This document shows, piece by piece, positions 49,223 to 58,543 of a DNA stretch of 64,000 nucleotides. Below the pieces are notes generated by a model. It saw only the letters and a program-made list of their open reading frames with translations, did not search any database and was not told the DNA's origin. Every line of letters starts with the position of its first letter. Positions within the stretch are counted from its first letter, which is position 1. Source of the stretch: Alsobacter soli (lineage in GTDB: Bacteria > Pseudomonadota > Alphaproteobacteria > Rhizobiales > Beijerinckiaceae); NCBI RefSeq assembly GCF_003004785.1, contig NZ_PVZS01000010.1:128241-192240 (forward strand), in the 5' to 3' direction. A program made the position numbers and the translations under genes.

Positions 49223-50331
49223 ACCCGCAACGGATTCTCGTCACCGCCGACGCGGTCGGCGGCGTGTGGACCTATGCGCTGGACCTCGCCCGCGGGCTGG
49301 CCGAGCGCGGGGTCAGCGTCGTACTCGCCGTGCTCGGACCGCCGCCCGATCCGGTCCAGCGTGAAGCAGCCACCGCGATCGGCGGCCTTGAACTCGTCGA
49401 AACGGGTCTGCCGCTCGACTGGACGGCGGACAGCGACTCCGAACTGGCCGCGACCGCCGTTCGGCTCGCTGCGCTTGCGGAAGGGCATGGCGTAGACACC
49501 GTCCATTGCCACGCTCCCGCCTTGGCGGCCGACGCGGCCTTCGGACGGCCCGTCGTGGTCGTGAACCACTCCTGCCTCGCGACCTGGCATCGCGCCATGC
49601 GTGGGGACAAGCCGCTGCCGGACGACTTCGCCTGGAGGGTGGCCCGCACTGCGCGCGGCCTCTCCCAGGCGGACGCCGTTCTGGCGCCGACGGCGGCCTT
49701 CGCGCAGGCCACCGCCGAGGCCTATGGCCTCCAAGGGGTCCCTCGCGCCGTCCACAACGGCCGGGCGGCGGCCGTTGTTCCGCAAGACGACGACCGGCTC
49801 GACGCGGGCGTGTTCACCGCAGGGCGGCTCTGGGACGAAGCCAAAGGCGCCTCCGTGATCGACGCCGCGGCGGGGCGCATGACGAATCCCCTGCGGGCCG
49901 CCGGCCCGTTGATCGGGCCCAACGGCGCCCGCGCCATGTTGAGCGACGCGGTGGCGCTGGGCAGCCTGTCGGCGGCCGAGATGGCGCACGCGCTGGCGCG
50001 GCGGCCGGTGTTCTGCTCGGCCGCTTTCTACGAACCCTTCGGCCTCTCCGTTCTGGAGGCGGCCCAGGCCGGCTGCTCCTTGGTGCTGTCGGACATCCCG
50101 ACCTTTCGCGAGTTGTGGGACGGGGCCGCCGTGTTCACGCCAGCGGGTGATCCTGCGGCGCTCGCCGCCGCCCTGAACGCCCTCGTCCCCGACGAGGAGC
50201 GACGCCGCGCGCTGGGCGCCGCCGCCCGCGAGCGCGCCGGGACCTACACGGCAGACCGCATGGCGCAGGCCGTGCTCGCCGTCCACCGCGAGGTCGCTGC
50301 CGTGCGGACCCGCCGGGAGCGCGCCGCATGA
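49219..50331 (+). CDS. Glycosyltransferase, GT4 family
   Basis: GT-B-fold sugar transferase of 370 residues. The N-terminal acceptor domain opens RILVTADAVGGVWTYALDLA; the ADxxGGVWTYA wording is typical of GT4 enzymes. The donor-binding EX7E motif is in EPFGLSVLEAAQAGCSLVLS. It starts with GTG at 49219 inside the stop of the epimerase gene and overlaps the next start by 4 bases. No membrane part. Sugar donor and acceptor unknown. Confidence 0.87.
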   Translation: MNPQRILVTADAVGGVWTYALDLARGLAERGVSVVLAVLGPPPDPVQREAATAIGGLELVETGLPLDWTADSDSELAATAVRLAALAEGHGVDTVHCHAPALAADAAFGRPVVVVNHSCLATWHRAMRGDKPLPDDFAWRVARTARGLSQADAVLAPTAAFAQATAEAYGLQGVPRAVHNGRAAAVVPQDDDRLDAGVFTAGRLWDEAKGASVIDAAAGRMTNPLRAAGPLIGPNGARAMLSDAVALGSLSAAEMAHALARRPVFCSAAFYEPFGLSVLEAAQAGCSLVLSDIPTFRELWDGAAVFTPAGDPAALAAALNALVPDEERRRALGAAARERAGTYTADRMAQAVLAVHREVAAVRTRRERAA

Positions 50332-51461
50332 AGGTCGTCTACTTCACCCATTCGCTCGCCTCCTGCTGGAACCATGGCAACGCGCATTTCCTGCGCGGCG
50401 TCCTCCGCGAGTTGGTCCATGCGGGCCACCAGGTCGCAGTGTACGAGCCGGCCGGATCCTGGAGCCTGGAGAACCTGCTCAAGGACGCCGGCGAGGCGGG
50501 GCTCGCCGCATATCGGGACGCGTACCCGGAGCTCTCGTCAACGACCTACGCGCCGAACGCGGATCTGGAGGGCTTGGTCGACGGCGCGGATCTCGTCGTC
50601 GTTCACGAGTGGAACGAGCCGTGGCTCGTAGCGGAAGCCGGGCGCATTCGCCGAAGCGGCGGCCGCTTCCGGCTGTTGTTCCATGACACGCACCACCGGG
50701 CGGTCAGCGACCCCAACGCGATCCGGGCCTTCGACCTCGACGGCTACGACGGGGTGCTCGCCTTTGGCGAAACCCTCGCCGAAGTCTACCGCAGCTGGGG
50801 CTGGGGCCAGCATGTCTTCGTGTGGCACGAGGCCGCCGACGTGCGCCTGTTCCACCCGCCGGCGGTCGAGACCCAGCGGGAAGGGCTCGTCTGGATCGGC
50901 AACTGGGGCGACGGCGAGCGCACGGAGGAACTGGAGCGATTCCTGTTCCGCCCGGCGCAGGAGTCGGGCCTGCCGCTCGACATTCACGGCGTGCGCTATC
51001 CCGAGGAGGCCCTGGCCACCCTCGCCCGCTATGACGTGCGCTATCGCGGATGGCTGCCCAACGCGGCGGCTCCAGCCGTGTTCGCCCGCCACCTCGCCAC
51101 GGTGCATGTGCCCCGCCGCTTCTACGTGGACATGCTGCCCGGCATCCCGACCATCCGGGTCTTCGAGGCCCTGGCCTGCGGCATCCCGCTGGTCTCGGCC
51201 CCTTGGTCGGACAGCGAGCACCTGTTCACGCCAGGGAAGGACTTCCTCGTCGCCCGCGACGGCGCGGAGATGACCCGCTGCCTCCGGGCGCTGGCGGCCG
51301 ACGCCGCCCTGCGGCAGGCGTTCGCCGAACGCGGGCTGTCGACCATCCTGGCCCGGCACACATGCGCGCACCGCATGCACGAATTGCTTGGCTTCGCCGC
51401 CCGCCTTGGCGCGGACGTCGCTCCTTCCACCGCTTCAGTCCGGCTGGAGACCGCTTCATGA
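50328..51461 (+). CDS. CgeB-like glycosyltransferase (copy 1)
   Basis: Protein of 377 residues of the Glyco_trans_1-like/CgeB type. It opens MKVVYFTHSLASCWNHGNAH, and the C-terminal donor domain has GIPTIRVFEALACGIPLVSA. The middle GLVWIGNWGDGERTEELERF resembles LSYLGTY-x-x-DRQ of its neighbours. It is the most divergent of four related proteins in the cluster (50328, 51458, 52549, 56600). Both ends overlap neighbours by ATGA. Function beyond sugar transfer is not readable. Confidence 0.83.
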   Translation: MKVVYFTHSLASCWNHGNAHFLRGVLRELVHAGHQVAVYEPAGSWSLENLLKDAGEAGLAAYRDAYPELSSTTYAPNADLEGLVDGADLVVVHEWNEPWLVAEAGRIRRSGGRFRLLFHDTHHRAVSDPNAIRAFDLDGYDGVLAFGETLAEVYRSWGWGQHVFVWHEAADVRLFHPPAVETQREGLVWIGNWGDGERTEELERFLFRPAQESGLPLDIHGVRYPEEALATLARYDVRYRGWLPNAAAPAVFARHLATVHVPRRFYVDMLPGIPTIRVFEALACGIPLVSAPWSDSEHLFTPGKDFLVARDGAEMTRCLRALAADAALRQAFAERGLSTILARHTCAHRMHELLGFAARLGADVAPSTASVRLETAS

Positions 51462-52552
51462 AAATCGCCTTCTACGGCTCCAGCCTCCTGTCGTCCTACT
51501 GGAACGGAGCCGCCACCTACTACCGCGGCATGCTGTTCGACCTGGCGCGGCGCGGGCACAAGATCACCTTCTACGAGCCAGACGCCTATGACCGGCAGAA
51601 GCATCGTGACATCGAGCCGCCGGAATGGGCGGAGGTGAAGGTCTACGACGCCACGGAGGACGCCCTGCGCGGAGTGCTGGCGGAGGCCGCCGCCGCGGAC
51701 GTGGTCGTGAAGGCAAGCGGCGTAGGGGTCTTCGACGACGAACTGCTGGAAGGCGTGATCGCCCACTCGCGCCCTGACGCCATCCGCATCTTCTGGGACG
51801 TGGACGCGCCCGCCACGCTGGCGGAGATGCGCGGATACGAGAAGCATCCGCTGCGTAAGGCGCTCGAGTCCCTGGACCTCGTGTTCACCTATGGGGGCGG
51901 CCCGCCCGTGGTGGCCGCATACGAAGGCTTCGGGGCGCGGCGCTGCGTGCCGATCTACAACGCCCTCGATCCCGCGACGCACCATCCGGTGGAGCCGAGC
52001 CCACGTTTCGCCAGCGATCTCAGTTTCCTGGGCAACCGCCTGCCGGACCGCGAGAAGCGCGTCGAGAGCTTCTTCCTGGAGCCAGCGTCGCGCATGCCGG
52101 GAAAGTCCTTCATGCTCGGCGGCGCTGGTTGGGAAGACAAGCCGATGTCGGCCAACGTCAACCGGATCGGCCACGTCTACACGCGCGACCACAACGCCTT
52201 CAATTGCACCCCCATGGCGGTGCTCAACATCGCCCGCGACAGCATGGCCGAGATCGGCTTCTCGCCGGCCACGCGCGTGTTCGAGGCGGCCGGCGCCGGC
52301 GCCTGCCTCATCACCGACGCCTGGGAGGGCATCGAGCTCTTCCTGAAGCCGAACGAGGAGGTTTTGGTGGCCCGCGACGGCCAGGACGTGGCGGAGCACA
52401 TGAAGGCGCTCACCCGCGAGCGCGCCTCGGTCATCGGAGAGGCGGCCCTGCGCCGCGTTCTGGCCGAGCACACCTATGAGCGTCGCGGCGAGCAGGTCGA
52501 CGCCATTCTGGCGGAGGAGGCCGGCCGCATCCGCGAGCGGAGCGCCGCATGA
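51458..52552 (+). CDS. CgeB-like glycosyltransferase (copy 2)
   Basis: Protein of 364 residues. It begins MKIAFYGSSLLSSYWNGAAT, then has FWDVDAPATLAEMRGYEKHP, DLSFLGNRLPDREKRVESFF and MAEIGFSPATRVFEAAGAGA. These match, position for position, motifs in the copies at 52549 and 56600 (SSSWGNGHAT; YDIDTPVTL; SYLGTY-x-x-DRQ; LTLNVTR; RLFEAAAC). It is reminiscent of CgeB, the spore-coat glycosyltransferase family, and of Glyco_trans_1 proteins. 4-base overlaps at both ends. Confidence 0.83.
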   Translation: MKIAFYGSSLLSSYWNGAATYYRGMLFDLARRGHKITFYEPDAYDRQKHRDIEPPEWAEVKVYDATEDALRGVLAEAAAADVVVKASGVGVFDDELLEGVIAHSRPDAIRIFWDVDAPATLAEMRGYEKHPLRKALESLDLVFTYGGGPPVVAAYEGFGARRCVPIYNALDPATHHPVEPSPRFASDLSFLGNRLPDREKRVESFFLEPASRMPGKSFMLGGAGWEDKPMSANVNRIGHVYTRDHNAFNCTPMAVLNIARDSMAEIGFSPATRVFEAAGAGACLITDAWEGIELFLKPNEEVLVARDGQDVAEHMKALTRERASVIGEAALRRVLAEHTYERRGEQVDAILAEEAGRIRERSAA

Positions 52553-53649
52553 AGCTGGTCGTCCTGGGTCTGAGCCTGTCCTCCAGCTGGGGCAACGGCC
52601 ATGCCACCACCTACCGCGCTCTGCTCCGGGCGTTCGCCGGACGGGGTCACGACGTGCTTTTCCTGGAGCGGGACGTGCCCTGGTATGCGAACCACCGCGA
52701 TTTGCCGAACCCGGATTTCTGCCGCTTCGCGCTGTATCGCGACCTGGCCGCGCTGGGCGAGTGGTCGGACGAGATCGCGGCGGCCGACGCGGTCATGGTC
52801 GGCTCCTATGTGCCGGACGGCGTGGCGGTCGGGCGCTTCGTCCAGGACACCGCGCGCGGCGTGCGGGCCTTCTACGACATCGACACGCCGGTGACGCTGG
52901 CCCGGCTGGAGCGGGGAGACCGCGAATATCTGGCTCCGGAACTGATCCCCGGCTACGACCTGTACCTCTCCTTCACGGGCGGACCGACGCTTCGCACCCT
53001 GGAGCGCCGCTGGGGGTCCCCGGCCGCCCGGGCGCTGTACTGCTCGGTCGACATGGACGCCTATCGGCCCTCGGAAGTCGAGAAGCGCTGGGACCTGTCC
53101 TATCTGGGGACCTACAGCCCGGACCGGCAGCCGACGCTCGAGCGCCTGCTGCTCGAACCAGCCCGCCGCGCGTCGCACCTGCGGTTCGTGGTGGCGGGGC
53201 CGCAATATCCGGCCGACATCGACTGGCCTGCCAACGTCGAGCGCATGGACCACGTGCCGCCGAGCGAGCACCCGGCCTTCTACGCGGCCAGCCGCTTCAC
53301 CCTGAACGTGACCCGCGCCGACATGGTCCGAGCCGGTTTCAGCCCGAGCGTGAGGCTGTTCGAGGCAGCCGCATGCGCGACTCCGATCATCTCGGATGTT
53401 TGGCCAGGTCTCGACCAGCTCTTCGAGCCGGATAGCGAGATCCTGCTCGCGGACACGGCCGAAGACGTCCTTGCCGCCCTGACCGAATGGCCCGAAACCC
53501 GGCGCCGCGCGGTGGCCGACCGCGCCCTGGAAAGGGTGCGGCGCTCGCACAGCGCGCGTCGCCGCGCAGAGGAACTGGAGAGCCACCTGCTGGACGCCAT
53601 GACGGCCGCATCGCCGCCGGGACGAGAACTCGCCGTCGCACAGGCCTGA
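52549..53649 (+). CDS. CgeB-like glycosyltransferase (copy 3)
   Basis: Protein of 366 residues, a close paralogue of the one at 56600. Shared motifs include SSSWGNGHATTYR at the N-terminus, YDIDTPVTLARLE, LSYLGTYSPDRQPTLERLLL, HPAFYAASRFTLNVTR and RLFEAAACATPIISDVWPG. The last motif places the donor-binding acidic residue. It ends the first block of six translationally coupled genes; a 174-base space then follows. Probably cytosolic, no signal peptide. Confidence 0.85.
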   Translation: MKLVVLGLSLSSSWGNGHATTYRALLRAFAGRGHDVLFLERDVPWYANHRDLPNPDFCRFALYRDLAALGEWSDEIAAADAVMVGSYVPDGVAVGRFVQDTARGVRAFYDIDTPVTLARLERGDREYLAPELIPGYDLYLSFTGGPTLRTLERRWGSPAARALYCSVDMDAYRPSEVEKRWDLSYLGTYSPDRQPTLERLLLEPARRASHLRFVVAGPQYPADIDWPANVERMDHVPPSEHPAFYAASRFTLNVTRADMVRAGFSPSVRLFEAAACATPIISDVWPGLDQLFEPDSEILLADTAEDVLAALTEWPETRRRAVADRALERVRRSHSARRRAEELESHLLDAMTAASPPGRELAVAQA

Positions 53650-53823
53650 GCGGGCCCCCATTGCGGGTCCGAGAACGGCGTCCTCCCCTTGGCGCCGAGC
53701 GCTCCCGGCTGATCCCATCAATGGACCAAGCTTGAGCCAACAAATCCCGGATTTTCCAGCAGAATCTTTGAACCATCTACAATCCTACCGCGTTGGCTGA
53801 CGAATGAGCGAAAGGTTCTGACC
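53650..53823. promoter_or_regulatory. AT-richer gap, candidate promoter of the second half of the cluster
   Basis: This 174-base space breaks the chain of overlapping genes. Its last 100 bases are AT-richer than the surroundings and contain TACAAT at 53778-53783 as a possible -10; the -35 region (TTCCAG-like) is weak. No ORF is seen. An internal promoter for the UDP-xylose-synthase-like gene onward is plausible. Confidence 0.35.
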
Positions 53824-54858
53824 ATGAAGAACGGTAAGCGTCATCTGGTCGTCGTCGCCGGAGGAGCGGGTTTTGTTGGATCGCACCTGTGCGACGCCCT
53901 CCTCGCCGACGGCGCGCATGTGATCTGCATCGACAATCTGCTGACTGGCCGGAAGCAAAACGTTCGCCATCTCGAGCGTGAACCGCGTTTCGATCTCATC
54001 GAGACCGACATCATCGACCCGATCCCGCAGCGCATCTCGCGCTCCGGAAAAGGCAAGATCGACTTCGTCTACAATCTCGCCTGCGCGGCCTCGCCGCCCC
54101 ATTACCAGGCGGATCCCGAGCACACGATGATGACCAGCGTGCTCGGCAGCCGCAACCTGCTGCGCCTCAGCGAGCGCACCGGCGCCCGGTTCCTGCTGGC
54201 TTCCACCAGCGAGGTGTACGGCGACCCGGAAGCCCATCCCCAGCGCGAGACCTACTGGGGCAACGTGAACTCCATCGGACCCCGGGCCTGCTATGACGAG
54301 GGCAAGCGCGCCGCCGAGGCGCTGACCTTCGACTTCGCCCGGGCAGGCCGCGCGGACGTCCGCGTCGCCCGCATTTTCAACACCTACGGGCCCCGCATGG
54401 CGGCCGACGACGGCCGCGTCGTCTCGAACGTGGTGACCCAGGCCGTCTCCGGCCGGGACATCACGGTTTATGGTGACGGCTCGCAGACGCGCTCCTTCTG
54501 CTACGTGGACGACCTCGTCAGAGGCTTGATGGCCCTGATGCGCCATGACGGCCCGCTGCCTGGCCCGGTGAACCTCGGCAATCCCAATGAGATGACCGTG
54601 AGCGAGCTCGTCGAGCTTGTCCTGGAAATGACGGGCTCCGCCTCCGCGGTGGTGCGCCGGCCGCTGCCGGTCGACGACCCGCGCCGCCGCCGGCCGGACA
54701 TCACCCGCGCCAAGGAGCTCCTCGGCTGGGCTCCGAGCACGGACCTGCGCACAGGCCTCAAGGCGACGATCGCGTGGTTTGCGGCCGAACACGAGCGCAG
54801 CAAGGCGCGCTCGGGGGTCCGGCCGGCCTTCGCGATGACCGAAGCCGCCCGGGTCTGA
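53824..54858 (+). CDS. UDP-glucuronate decarboxylase-like (UDP-xylose synthase type) SDR
   Basis: Extended SDR of 344 residues. The NAD motif AGGAGFVGSHLCDALL is at the N-terminus. NLACAASPPHYQADPEHTM and STSEVYGDPEAHPQRETYWG followed by GNVNSIGPRACYDEGKRAAE are the hallmark of UDP-glucuronate decarboxylases, with catalytic Thr/Ser, Tyr and Lys (YDEGK). Such enzymes make UDP-xylose from UDP-glucuronate. The AAAGG ribosome site lies 10 bases before the ATG. A xylosyl donor for the glycosyltransferases is the natural reading, but related SDRs act on other sugars. Confidence 0.9.
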   Translation: MKNGKRHLVVVAGGAGFVGSHLCDALLADGAHVICIDNLLTGRKQNVRHLEREPRFDLIETDIIDPIPQRISRSGKGKIDFVYNLACAASPPHYQADPEHTMMTSVLGSRNLLRLSERTGARFLLASTSEVYGDPEAHPQRETYWGNVNSIGPRACYDEGKRAAEALTFDFARAGRADVRVARIFNTYGPRMAADDGRVVSNVVTQAVSGRDITVYGDGSQTRSFCYVDDLVRGLMALMRHDGPLPGPVNLGNPNEMTVSELVELVLEMTGSASAVVRRPLPVDDPRRRRPDITRAKELLGWAPSTDLRTGLKATIAWFAAEHERSKARSGVRPAFAMTEAARV

Positions 54859-54909
54859 CCTGGACGGCTCCTGCCCGCCGCGGCGGGCGCTGACAAAAGG
54901 AGAAGCGTG

Positions 54910-55989
54910 ATGAGCCGCAACACATTGCGCGTCGGCATCGTGGGCGTCGGCAATTGCGCGTCGTCCTTCGTGCAGGGCCTGACCTACTACCGCGACGCCA
55001 ACTCCAACGAGCCCGTGCCGGGCCTCATGAACGTTGAGCTCGGGGGATACCACGTCGGCGATATCGAGGTGGCGTCCGCCTTCGACATCAACGCCGCGAA
55101 AGTCGGCAAGGACGTGAGCGAGGCCATCTTCGCATCCCCCAACAACACGGAGCGCTTCGCCCGCCCCGATCCGACCGGCGTGCGCGTGAGCCGCGGCCCG
55201 ACCTTCGACGGCGTCGGCAAGTACATGCGAGACGAGATCCCGGAATCGGACGCGCCCGTGGACGATGTCGTGGATATCCTGAGGCGATCGAAGACCGACG
55301 TGCTCGTCTCCTACCTGCCTGTCGGATCGCAGCAGGCCACCGAGTTCTACGCCGAGCAGGCGCTGAAGGCCGGCTGCGCCTTCGTGAACTGCATCCCGGT
55401 GTTCATCGCGTCCAACCCGGCCTGGGCCAAGCGCTTCGAAGAGCGCGGGCTGCCGATCGTAGGCGACGACATCAAGAGCCAGGTCGGGGCGACCATCGTT
55501 CACCGCGTGCTGACGAACCTCTTCAAGGAGCGTGGCGTACGCCTCGACCGCACCTACCAGCTCAATTTCGGCGGCAACGCCGACTTCCAGAACATGCTGG
55601 AGCGCGAGCGGCTGGAATCGAAGAAGATCTCCAAGACCCAGGCCGTCACCAGCCAGCTGGACGTGCCGCTGTCGCCCGAGAACGTCCATGTGGGCCCGAG
55701 CGACCACGTACCGTGGCTAACGGACCGCAAGTGGTGCTACATCCGCATGGAGGGCACGACTTTCGGAGGCGTGCCGCTCAACTGCGAGCTGAAGCTCGAG
55801 GTATGGGACTCCCCCAACTCGGCCGGCATCGTCATCGACGCCGTGCGCTGCGCCAAGCTGGCGCTGGATCGCGGCGTAGGAGGCCCGCTGACCGGGCCGT
55901 CCAGCTACTTCATGAAGTCGCCGCCGATCCAGTTCACCGACAACGAGGCGCGCGACCGCACGATCCGGTTCGTGGCCGGCGAGGCCTGA
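54910..55989 (+). CDS. ino1: Myo-inositol-3-phosphate synthase (Ino1)
   Basis: Enzyme of 359 residues that converts glucose 6-phosphate to 1L-myo-inositol 3-phosphate with internal NAD. The NAD-binding start [17 protein letters not shown] and the catalytic [16 protein letters not shown] are intact. [19 protein letters not shown] and [20 protein letters not shown] match the short archaeal/actinobacterial type, not the long eukaryotic one. The ATG at 54910 follows AGGAG by 7 bases; the GTG at 54907 is less likely. It supplies the inositol that gives the cluster its probable theme. The histidine phosphatase gene begins 14 bases later. Confidence 0.94.
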   Translation: MSRNTLRVGIVGVGNCASSFVQGLTYYRDANSNEPVPGLMNVELGGYHVGDIEVASAFDINAAKVGKDVSEAIFASPNNTERFARPDPTGVRVSRGPTFDGVGKYMRDEIPESDAPVDDVVDILRRSKTDVLVSYLPVGSQQATEFYAEQALKAGCAFVNCIPVFIASNPAWAKRFEERGLPIVGDDIKSQVGATIVHRVLTNLFKERGVRLDRTYQLNFGGNADFQNMLERERLESKKISKTQAVTSQLDVPLSPENVHVGPSDHVPWLTDRKWCYIRMEGTTFGGVPLNCELKLEVWDSPNSAGIVIDAVRCAKLALDRGVGGPLTGPSSYFMKSPPIQFTDNEARDRTIRFVAGEA

Positions 55990-56003
55990 GCGGGGGCGCG
56001 GCG

Positions 56004-56603
56004 GTGACCACGACCCTCTTCCTCGTTCGCCACGGCGCGCACGACCAGGTGAGCCGGGCGCTGAGCGCCCGGACGCCGGGGGTGCATCTTTCCAATGAAG
56101 GCAGGCGGCAGGCGGAGTGGGCGGCGGAACGGCTCGCGCGCGAAAACGTGGCTGCGGTCCATGCGAGCCCGATGGAGCGGGCGCAGGAGACGGCCCAGCC
56201 CATCGCTCGCCGGCTTGGAGTGCCGGTGACCTCCGACGAGAGCCTGAACGAGTTCGACGCGGGCCGATGGGCCGGCCGCAGCTTCGACGACCTGGCGTCA
56301 GACCCGGCGTGGACCCATTGGAACCAGAACCGCAGCCTGGCCCGAGCGCCCGACGGCGAAAACGCGATCGAGGTGCAGGCCCGGGTGGTGCGCTGCGCCC
56401 TGGACCTCGTCGCGAAACATCCTGGCGCGGGGGTGGTCCTCGTCGCTCATGCGGAGCCTCTGCGCTCGCTCGTGCTTTATGGGCTGGGCCTTGGCCCCGA
56501 CGCCTGGAGCCGGATCGAGATCGCGCCCGGCTCGGTGACCACGCTGCTGATCGGCGACTGGGGCTGCCGCCTCCATCGGCTCAATGAAGAGGCCCCCGCA
56601 TGA
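56004..56603 (+). CDS. Histidine phosphatase-family protein
   Basis: Protein of 199 residues of the phosphoglycerate-mutase-like superfamily. The phosphohistidine motif RHG is in FLVRHGAHDQVS near residue 8. The second catalytic His is in VVLVAHAEPLRSLVLYGLGL. The start is inferred as a GTG at 56004, since the family needs its RHG close to the N-terminus; its ribosome site is weak. It sits between ino1 and a glycosyltransferase (ATGA overlap at its end), so dephosphorylating inositol phosphate or a glycosylated sugar phosphate is an attractive guess. The natural substrate is not known. Confidence 0.85.
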   Translation: MTTTLFLVRHGAHDQVSRALSARTPGVHLSNEGRRQAEWAAERLARENVAAVHASPMERAQETAQPIARRLGVPVTSDESLNEFDAGRWAGRSFDDLASDPAWTHWNQNRSLARAPDGENAIEVQARVVRCALDLVAKHPGAGVVLVAHAEPLRSLVLYGLGLGPDAWSRIEIAPGSVTTLLIGDWGCRLHRLNEEAPA

Positions 56604-57697
56604 AGATCGTGATCTTCGGCCTGACAGTCTCGTCGTCCTGGGGCAACGGCCACGCCACGCTCTGGCGAGGGCTGATCCGCGCCCTGGCGGCGGAGGGGCA
56701 TCGGGTCATCTTCTTCGAGCACGACACCCCCTATTACGCCGACAACCGCGACCTCACCAGCCTGCCGAACGGCGAGCTCGTGCTCTACGCGGCGTGGCCG
56801 GAGGTCGCCGGCCGGGCCCGCCGGGAGCTGGCGGACGCGGACGTGGCCATGGTGACGAGCTTCTGCCCGCATGGAGTGGAAGCCACGGCGATCATTCTCG
56901 ACGCACCACGCCCAATGGCGGTGTTCTACGACCTCGATACGCCAGTGACGCTCAGCCTCATCGAGGGCGGGGCCGACGTGAAGGCGATCGGCCCACGCGG
57001 GTTGCGAGACTTCGACCTCGTGCTCAGCTACACCGGTGGCGAGGCGCTGGACGGGCTCCAGGCGCGCCTGGGCGCGCGCCGGGTCGCGCCGCTCTACGGG
57101 CACGTCGACCCTGACGTACACCACCCCGAACCTCCGCTGGCGCGCTTCGAATCCGACCTCTCCTACCTGGGCACCTACGCGGAGGATCGGCAGGCGGCGC
57201 TGGAAGCGCTGTTCATCGAACCCGCACGGCGGCGTCCTGGGCAGCGATTCCTTCTCGCCGGAGCGCAGTATCCGCAGGATTTTCCCTGGACGGACAACAT
57301 CTTCTTCGTCCGCCACCTGCCCCCGGCGGAGCATCCCGCCTTCTACGCCTCGTCACGGCTCACCCTGAATGTCACCCGCCGGGCCATGGCGGAGATGGGG
57401 TGGTGCCCTTCCGGACGCCTGTTCGAGGCGGCCGCTTGCGGAGGCGCAATCCTGTCCGACTGGTGGGAGGGGCTGGGCGACTTCTTCGAGCCGGGCCGCG
57501 AGATCCTGATCGCGCGCTCCACCGAGGACGCGCTCGCCGCCCTCGACCGCTCGCCGGAAGACATCGCCGCCGTGAGCCGCCGCGCTCGCGAGCGGGTGCT
57601 CGCGGAACACACATCGGCTCAGCGCGCCCATGACCTTCTGGATGCGCTCGAGGCCGCCCGATCTACCCCCCGTCAACCCGTGGCCGCCCAGGCCTGA
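56600..57697 (+). CDS. CgeB-like glycosyltransferase (copy 4)
   Basis: Protein of 365 residues, the close paralogue of 52549. Matching blocks are SSSWGNGHATLWRGLIRALA, YDLDTPVTLSLIEGG, LSYLGTYAEDRQAALEALFI, HPAFYASSRLTLNVTRRAM and RLFEAAACGGAILSDWWEG. The duplicated gene lies 4 kb from its copy in the same direction. It overlaps the phosphatase stop as ATGA and is followed after 12 bases by the nucleotidyltransferase. Confidence 0.85.
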   Translation: MKIVIFGLTVSSSWGNGHATLWRGLIRALAAEGHRVIFFEHDTPYYADNRDLTSLPNGELVLYAAWPEVAGRARRELADADVAMVTSFCPHGVEATAIILDAPRPMAVFYDLDTPVTLSLIEGGADVKAIGPRGLRDFDLVLSYTGGEALDGLQARLGARRVAPLYGHVDPDVHHPEPPLARFESDLSYLGTYAEDRQAALEALFIEPARRRPGQRFLLAGAQYPQDFPWTDNIFFVRHLPPAEHPAFYASSRLTLNVTRRAMAEMGWCPSGRLFEAAACGGAILSDWWEGLGDFFEPGREILIARSTEDALAALDRSPEDIAAVSRRARERVLAEHTSAQRAHDLLDALEAARSTPRQPVAAQA

Positions 57698-57709
57698 AAG
57701 GAGGCGACC

Positions 57710-58543
57710 ATGTGGGGCATCGTACCCGCCGCAGGCCGCGGCAGCCGCATCCAGCCGCTGGCCTTCTCGAAAGAGTTGCTGCCGGTCGGAAGCCGCCTCG
57801 ACGGGGACACCGAGCGGCCCTGCGCGGTCAGCGAGTATCTCGTCGAGCGCATGCTGCGCGGCGGCGCCGACAAGATCTGCTTCGTGATCTCGCCCGGCAA
57901 GTCGGACATCATGGAGTATTACGGCGGCGGCTATGGCCCCGCCACGATCGCGTATGTGGTTCAGCCCCGGCCCAGCGGCTTGTGCGACGCCATCTTCCGG
58001 GCCACCCCCCTGGTGCCGCCCGACGAACCCGTGATCGTCGGCCTGCCGGACACCGTCTGGTTCCCGGCGGACGCCCTGGCCGAGCTGCCGGACGACAAGC
58101 TTTCGTTTCTGCTGTTCCCGGTGGACCGGCCCGAGTTCTTCGACGCGGTCGCGATGGATCGCGACGGTTCGGTCCGGGAGATCCAGGTGAAGAGCCAGCA
58201 GGCGACCTCCCGATGGATCTGGGGCGCTTTCAAGATGCCGGGCCGGATCCTGGCCGAGCTGCGCGACCTCTGGCAGGCCCGCAACGGACGCGACGAGTAT
58301 ATCGGCACGCTGGTCAACGCCTGGCTGGCCGAAGGCGGCTCGGCCGTCGGGGTGAAGGCGGGCGAGCGCTATGTCGACGTCGGCACGCTCAACGGCTACC
58401 GCACGGCCATCGGCCTGCTCGGCGAGACGGTCCAGGCCGACGCCCGGCCGCTCGCCGGCGTGCGGGTCGAACTTGGACGGCCCGACGGACGCCCCTTCGA
58501 GGCCACGGAATCCCCATCCTCTGACAGGAGCCTGCGCCCATGA
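57710..58543 (+). CDS. Sugar-phosphate nucleotidyltransferase
   Basis: Protein of 277 residues that makes nucleotide sugars from NTP and sugar 1-phosphate. The nucleotide-binding signature is GIVPAAGRGSRIQPL, then SKELLPVGS as the PKxLLP-like motif. The magnesium Asp is in VGLPDTVWFP. The second part has VQPRPSGLCDAIFRA and VDVGTLNGYRTAI. GGAGGC stands just before the ATG. Its product could be a UDP- or dTDP-hexose feeding the glycosyltransferases. Overlaps the next start by ATGA. Confidence 0.88.
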   Translation: MWGIVPAAGRGSRIQPLAFSKELLPVGSRLDGDTERPCAVSEYLVERMLRGGADKICFVISPGKSDIMEYYGGGYGPATIAYVVQPRPSGLCDAIFRATPLVPPDEPVIVGLPDTVWFPADALAELPDDKLSFLLFPVDRPEFFDAVAMDRDGSVREIQVKSQQATSRWIWGAFKMPGRILAELRDLWQARNGRDEYIGTLVNAWLAEGGSAVGVKAGERYVDVGTLNGYRTAIGLLGETVQADARPLAGVRVELGRPDGRPFEATESPSSDRSLRP

